DNA of 43,332 bases from Alphaproteobacteria bacterium. Lineage in GTDB: Bacteria; Pseudomonadota; Alphaproteobacteria; Rhodobacterales; Rhodobacteraceae. Shown here piece after piece: positions 40,801 through 43,332 of the stretch. The stretch covers positions 1 through 43,332 of the forward strand of contig JAUIAU010000026.1 in NCBI GenBank assembly GCA_030425185.1, read 5' to 3'. Every line of letters starts with the position of its first letter. Within the stretch, counting starts at the first letter, position 1. A program made the translations under genes and the position numbers. The notes below the pieces were generated by a model. The model made no database searches, had not been told where the DNA came from, and saw nothing but the letters and a program-made list of their open reading frames with translations.

Positions 40801-43214
40801 GCGGCGGTGATCTCGCCGACCGAATGGCCGATCATCAGGTCGGGCGTCACGCCGCGCGCGGCCCAGAGCTGCGCGCAGGCGTATTGCGTCAGCATCAGCG
40901 CGGGCTGGGTCAGCCAGGTCTCGCGCAGGGCGGCGGCGGCCTCGTCGGGGGCCAGCGCCGAGCCGTCGAGCAGCGGGCGCAGGTCACGGCCGAGCAGCGG
41001 GCGCAGGATCTCGGCGCCCGCGTCGATCCAGCGGCGGTAGGCGGGCTCGGCGGCGTAGAGCCCAGATCCCATGCCCGGGTACTGCGCGCCCTGGCCGGGG
41101 AAGAGGAACACGAGGCGAGGCGCGTCCTTCGCCGCGACCGGCCGGGCGGTGCGCAGGGCCTCGGCGGCCTCCGCAGGCGTCGCGGCGGCGACGGCGAGGC
41201 GGTGTGACAGCACGCGGCGGCCCCGGCGCAGGGTCGCCGCGACATCGGCCAGCGCGGGGGTGTCGGGCTGCGCCAGCCGGTCGGCCAGCGCGTCGCGCAG
41301 CGCGGTCAGCGCCTCAGGGCTGTGGGCGGAGAGCGGCAGTAGGTGCAGACCGGTATCCTCGGAGGGTTGCGGTTGCGGTGCGCCCTCGATCACCACATGG
41401 GCGTTGGTGCCGCCGACCCCGAGGCTCGACACCCCCGCCCGGCGCGGCCCGTCACCCGGCCAGGGCTGCACGGCGTCGGGCACGAAGAAGGGCGTCCCCT
41501 CCGGAGTGATGCGCGGGTTCAGCCGCTTGAAATGGGCGACCGGGGGGATCACCCCGTCGCGCACCGCGAGCGCGGCCTTGATGAAGCCGACGACCCCGGC
41601 GGCGGCATCGAGATGGCCGATGTTGCCCTTGACCGATCCCAGCGCGCAGCGCCCGTCCGCGCCATAGGCGGCGGCGAGGCCCGCGACCTCGATCGGGTCG
41701 CCCAGCGGCGTGGCGGTGCCGTGGCACTCGACGAGGCCCACCGTGTCGGGCGGCACACCGGCATCGGCCAGCGCGGCGCGGATCGCGTCTGCCTGCCCGC
41801 CGACCGAGGGCGCGGTGAAGCTCATCTTGGCGGCGCCGTCGTTGTTGATCCCGACGCCCCGGATCACAGCATGGATGCGGTCGCCGTCGCGCTCGGCATC
41901 TTCCAGCCGCTTCAGCACCACGACCCCCGCGCCGTGCGAGAAGACGGTCCCGCCCGCCTCGGCGTCGAAGGGACGGCACAGCCCGTCGGGCGAGACCATG
42001 CCGCCCTCCTGGTGCAGGTAGCCGCGCTTTTCGGGGAAGGTGACCGAGACCCCGCCCGCCAGCACCGCGTCGGCCTGTCTCGCGCGCAGCATGGTCACCG
42101 CCTGCACGATGGCGACGAGGCCGGTCGAACAGGCGGTCGAGACCGCCAGCGCCGGGCCGCGCAGGCCCAGCTTCCACGCAACGCGGGTCACCAGCCCGTC
42201 GCTGTCGTTGCCGCTGAGGGTGACGTAGTCCTCGACCTGGTAGCCGCTGGTGAAGGCCTCGAGCGCGGCGCGGTCGTGCATCAGGTTCTGCAGCAGGTAG
42301 GTCGACATCGACGCGCCCGCGACGACGCCGACCCGCGCGTCGGTCCGCTCCGGATCGATGGCGGCGTCTTCCAGCGCGTGCAGGCAGAGGTCGAGGAAGA
42401 CGCGCGCCTGCGGATCGGTTTTCGCGGCCTCGGCGGGCAGCATCTTCCAGTAGCCCGCGTCGAAGCCCGCCACGTCGTCGAGCAGCCCGCGCGCCGCCAC
42501 GTAGCCGGGCGCGCCGCGGTCGAGCCGGTCCTCGATCTGCGCCGGGTCCAGCCGGGTGATCGCCGAGCGGCCCGAGCGGGTCAGTTCCGCGAAGGCGTCG
42601 AGGGTGTCGGCCCCCGGCACCCGCACCGCCATGCCGGTGACCGCGATCGCGCCCGAGCCGGTCCTGGGCGCGGCGACGGGGGCGGTGACCGGCGCGGCGT
42701 CGAGGCGTCGGGCGAGGTCGGCGACGCGGGGCGCCTCGAACAGCAGGGTCAGGTCGAACCGGCGGCCGAGCCGCGCCTCCAGCCGGGCATGCGCCTCGAT
42801 CAGGTGCAGCGAGGCGCCGCCCGCCTCGAAGAAGGTCGCGCCCTCGGGGAAGGCGGGCAGGCCCAGCACCTCGGCGAAGATGGCGGCGATGGTGGCGGGC
42901 AGGTCGCGGGCCTCGGGGGGCGGCACCGGCGCGGGGGCGGTCGCGGCGAACAGCGCCTTGCGGTCGACCTTGCCCGCGGCGGTCAGCGGAAAGGCGTCGA
43001 GCACCCGCAGGTGGCGCGGCAGCATCCCGCGCGGCGTGGCCGCGGCCAGCCCGTCCAGCAGCGCGCCCGGATCGAGGGTCGCCCCCGAGGCGGGGATCAC
43101 GGCCCCTTCCATCGCGCGGGCGCTGCCCTGTCCGACGACCGCCACGGCGGCATCGGCCACGCCCGGGGCGGCGCGCAGCAGCGCCTCGACCGCGTCCAGT
43201 TCGATGCGGTAGTA
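34830..43214 (-). CDS. Hybrid NRPS/PKS: (A)-PCP-KS-AT-ACP-aminotransferase-C-A-PCP, 5' end cut by IS110
   Basis: About 2,795 residues remain; the front is missing. Approximate positions on the minus strand: end of an A domain 42942-43214 (YRIELDAVEALL ... TAAGKVDRKAL); PCP near 42700-42900 (GGASLH); KS 41376-42656 with CSTGL in place of CSSSL plus both active His (VECHGT, GNIGHL); malonyl-type AT 40225-41120 (GHSVGE, HAFHS); ACP 39720-39940 (GFDSL); Ala/Pro-rich linker 39402-39716; class III PLP aminotransferase 38010-39310 (TYGKVVGGG); C 36660-37955 with intact HHIVADG; A 35190-36626 (FTSGSTGTPKG, YGPTETTIW, NGKLDR); PCP 34935-35130 (GVDSL). The A pocket residues read D-I-L-Q-L-G-M-I-W, close to the glycine code. 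No ketoreductase is seen, so the beta-ketone should be transaminated, as in the mycosubtilin MycA layout. An open frame runs on to the window edge, but upstream of 43214 it lies in IS110 sequence. Confidence 0.9.
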   Translation of the reverse strand, partial: YYRIELDAVEALLRAAPGVADAAVAVVGQGSARAMEGAVIPASGATLDPGALLDGLAAATPRGMLPRHLRVLDAFPLTAAGKVDRKALFAATAPAPVPPPEARDLPATIAAIFAEVLGLPAFPEGATFFEAGGASLHLIEAHARLEARLGRRFDLTLLFEAPRVADLARRLDAAPVTAPVAAPRTGSGAIAVTGMAVRVPGADTLDAFAELTRSGRSAITRLDPAQIEDRLDRGAPGYVAARGLLDDVAGFDAGYWKMLPAEAAKTDPQARVFLDLCLHALEDAAIDPERTDARVGVVAGASMSTYLLQNLMHDRAALEAFTSGYQVEDYVTLSGNDSDGLVTRVAWKLGLRGPALAVSTACSTGLVAIVQAVTMLRARQADAVLAGGVSVTFPEKRGYLHQEGGMVSPDGLCRPFDAEAGGTVFSHGAGVVVLKRLEDAERDGDRIHAVIRGVGINNDGAAKMSFTAPSVGGQADAIRAALADAGVPPDTVGLVECHGTATPLGDPIEVAGLAAAYGADGRCALGSVKGNIGHLDAAAGVVGFIKAALAVRDGVIPPVAHFKRLNPRITPEGTPFFVPDAVQPWPGDGPRRAGVSSLGVGGTNAHVVIEGAPQPQPSEDTGLHLLPLSAHSPEALTALRDALADRLAQPDTPALADVAATLRRGRRVLSHRLAVAAATPAEAAEALRTARPVAAKDAPRLVFLFPGQGAQYPGMGSGLYAAEPAYRRWIDAGAEILRPLLGRDLRPLLDGSALAPDEAAAALRETWLTQPALMLTQYACAQLWAARGVTPDLMIGHSVGEITAATLAGVMSFEDALRLIAARGRLMMDQPPGGMLSVRLPLDALLARLPAGLDLAAQNAPQLQVVAGPDAALDAFAAAVQADGIACTRLHTSHAFHSAMMEPVIAPLRDLVGGMTLAAPAVPLISTVTGREMDAATATDPDYWAAQARKPVLFEAALRAASPDTSAVHLEIGASGPLSAFAAQALDRGRHREVFKSLPDHARSVPDEKMMAATAANLWAAGVPLDLSLWAAAPGRPVSLPGTRFQRKRHWVDPPAATVATADPALPVPLPVPAPVPEPAAMTAAPADRLPRLTSELLALLSEMSGETLAPEDAEVPFLDLGFDSLFLGQVSQALKKTWGIDLSFRRLMADFPSAGAVAAHLDASLPADPAPVAAPPAAVPAVTAAPAPVPTAPAAIAAPSAPAGDLAGVLQAQMQTMQAVFDAQLRALGASPSEAAAAPAPAVVPPAPQPVAARQPAPPPVAAAPDEDALPKGFKTGRGPSVTGGTMTPEQTAFARDLARRYAEKHARSKAYTAQHRARLADPRTAAGFRAEWKELVFPIVAATSKGAHITDLDGNRFVDLVNGFGQTGFGHSPDFVVEAVTRQMEKGFPIGPQADLAGPVAEKFARVVGHERVTFCNTGSEAVMAGMRLARTVTGREKIVVFDHDYHGQFDEVLVRGKTRPGGDPNALPIAPGIPRSGLTNMVVLKYGDAASLDWIAANIDAIAGVIVEPVQSRHPELRPEGFVRRLREITRQGGAALIIDEVVTGFRTHVRGMQGVWGLQADMATYGKVVGGGMPIGVLAGDAAWMDALDGGAWSYGDDSRPEAIPTFFAGTFVRHPLVLAAVDATLDHIAGEGARLYDAVIDRTAALATRMGQAMEARGLPNLIEHYSSWFVINVTEKDPRATLLFPLMRMEGVHVMDGFCGFLTTAHSEADIAQVERAFTTALDALLSVGILGDIQDKAKALPLAPPPTDIPLTPGQQEIWLAHQMGDEAAAAFNECGLLTLDGALDTAALGRALDGLVARHDALRLRFAPDGRSFRVTEPAPLPLPVLDLSADADPQAALDAHVAKDGAMPFDLTAEAPVRAALLRLGPDAHVLRLTAHHIVADGWSFGVLLDDLAALYAAETTGTPADLPPAPSFADHARTATPPAAATLAHWRGVYADLPAPVDLPADRPRGPVRSHAGATRFHEIDAATLKAVKAAGARAGCTLFATLFAAMQITVARLTGARDVVLGVPTAGQADLPDPNLVGHLVNFLPVRAAFGDAARVSDHLAQARDRLLAAFDHGQTTFGQIVAALDVPRDLSRTPLTSIEFNLEKDVDLAPMSGLRTAFRPSAKAAVGFDLFFNVCEKTDGLRIDAHYNRDLYEADRVDGWCALFETVLTEIARDAAQPLEALIAPALTEAAPAAYDRAASALDLIRRGMARDPARVAVEAPDGSLTHADLAARVDTLAALIHARLPEPGQRVAVALPRGAEMLAALLAVWQAGHVLVPLDPKQPPERLALIRQTAGLAAVLSNDPALAGTALHIDPAEAVPGPVPQVPLAPDSAAYILFTSGSTGTPKGVTVPHRALVNFLTAMAEAPGFTEADTLLAVTTVGFDIALLELLLPLAAGGRVVIAPAEDVAAAFPLAARLAKGDITHMQATPTLWDMVLTAGFTPGAGMTLLAGGEPLPRDLADRLRAGGATLWNMYGPTETTIWSSLKRLDPGADITIGAPIANTTLHVLNPEDRPVPEGVTGELFIGGDGLALGYHDRPDLTARAFRDVTLGGVTRRLYATGDLARRRADGEIELLGRIDGQVKLRGFRIELGEIETALRAVPGIAQAAVALRARGTGDKVLVGYLVPEAGQEAPAPETLAAALAPRLPDYMIPRGWVTLSRLPQTANGKLDRNALPEPGAGAEVTPLSRAEAPATETETKLHDIWCAVLGRDAIGVTDTLFALGVDSLAVFRIAAKMLDAGLGLEAKHMLAHPSIRALAAFHDARGADGPTGPARPSLSAYLGGARRSAGTAGGGK

Positions 43215-43215
43215 T

Positions 43216-43332
43216 CCGTCTTGGTCAAGCGGATCTTTCAGCCCATTTCCGGCCGTCGCGCAGGAGAGCGTTGGCAAGCAGGACGAGCTTGCGCATGACG
43301 GCGGTGATGGCAAGTTTGGGTGCCTTCCCACA
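43216..43332 (-). mobile_element. IS110-family insertion sequence, 3' end only
   Basis: The right edge of the window is the transposase-distal end of an IS110-type element, transcribed leftward. Only about 10 bp separate the transposase stop from NRPS-like sequence, so the element boundary is near 43210-43216. The A-domain motif normally reading RGYRIEL is replaced at its front, which places the junction inside motif A8/A9. The exact boundary cannot be fixed because IS110 elements lack clear terminal repeats and the other end is outside the window. Confidence 0.78.
43225..43332 (-). CDS. IS110-family transposase, C-terminal end (partial, continues past the window)
   Basis: 35 codons are open from the window edge to a TGA: GKAPKLAITAVMRKLVLLAN followed by ALLRDGRKWAERSA. 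This is the characteristic C-terminus of IS110-family transposases, in which a transposase_20 domain with catalytic Ser is followed by this conserved K-x-A-x-x-AVMRKL helix. The DEDD and Ser domains lie beyond the window. Whether the full gene is intact cannot be seen. Confidence 0.85.
   Translation of the reverse strand, partial: CGKAPKLAITAVMRKLVLLANALLRDGRKWAERSA

Noticed and set aside
34659-41207. A 2,182-codon open frame on the plus strand, antisense to the NRPS/PKS
   Set aside because: It is a shadow frame caused by the very high GC content; its composition (Arg/Gly/His/Gln-rich) matches no family and the minus-strand frame carries all domain motifs.
43215-43331. Extension of the NRPS/PKS protein to the window edge
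   Set aside because: This stretch is the wrong frame of an IS110 transposase end; NRPS-like sequence begins only at the YRIEL motif.

Overview
The window is very GC-rich, densely coding DNA with short intergenic gaps. The gene content points to a Rhodobacterales / Paracoccaceae alphaproteobacterium: a complete beta-hydroxyaspartate cycle operon, a long bifunctional putA without an N-terminal DNA-binding domain next to an Lrp-type regulator, and IS5, IS66 and IS110 family insertion sequences at the two ends. This assignment is inferred from gene content; no rRNA or tRNA was seen.

Layout. (1) Positions 1-3054 are insertion-sequence debris: an IS5-type transposase tail cut by an apparently intact IS66 element (tnpA, tnpB, tnpC; 127-2660), followed by the tail of an unrelated DUF6998-like gene. 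(2) Positions 3171-7873 hold a leftward set: a TetR/CecR-type regulator, an HlyD-type lipoprotein adaptor, an ABC ATPase and one ABC-2 permease (all joined by 4-bp overlaps), then a HalD/BesD-family Fe(II)/2-oxoglutarate oxygenase and a bidirectional terminator. A 20-bp palindrome before the TetR gene is its likely operator. (3) Positions 7898-14410 hold putA with a divergent Lrp-type regulator, an AbrB-family membrane protein and an MFS transporter. (4) Positions 14587-21406 hold a small secreted SH3-like protein, bhcR, the bhcABCD operon (glyoxylate assimilation) and a convergent GntR regulator. A well-formed promoter and two palindromes lie between bhcR and bhcA. (5) Positions 21551-31351 are an exopolysaccharide region: pyruvyltransferase-like protein, secreted glycosidase, polymerase/ligase-like membrane protein, Wzz/BY-kinase, GT4 glycosyltransferase and a CocE/NonD hydrolase. 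(6) Positions 31333-43332 hold a PPTase and a leftward two-protein NRPS/PKS assembly line.

The assembly line is the most unusual part. Protein 1 (first in transcription) reads: end of an A domain, PCP, KS, malonyl-type AT, ACP, class III aminotransferase, C, A (specificity residues resemble glycine), PCP. Its front is cut by an IS110-family element at the window edge. Protein 2 reads: C, A-subdomain remnant, PCP, TE-like. It is full length and open, but the second His of HHxxxDG is Gln, there is no A-domain core, the A10 Lys is Ala, the TE nucleophile is Cys instead of Ser, and no C-terminal TE His is visible. An intact carrier Ser with altered residues at nearly every other catalytic position suggests either unusual release or transfer chemistry or decay in progress. 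Inferred logic: an aminoacyl starter is extended with malonyl, the beta-ketone is transaminated to a beta-amine, a glycine-like residue is added, and protein 2 then acts by an unknown mechanism. The neighbouring PPTase would prime the carrier proteins.
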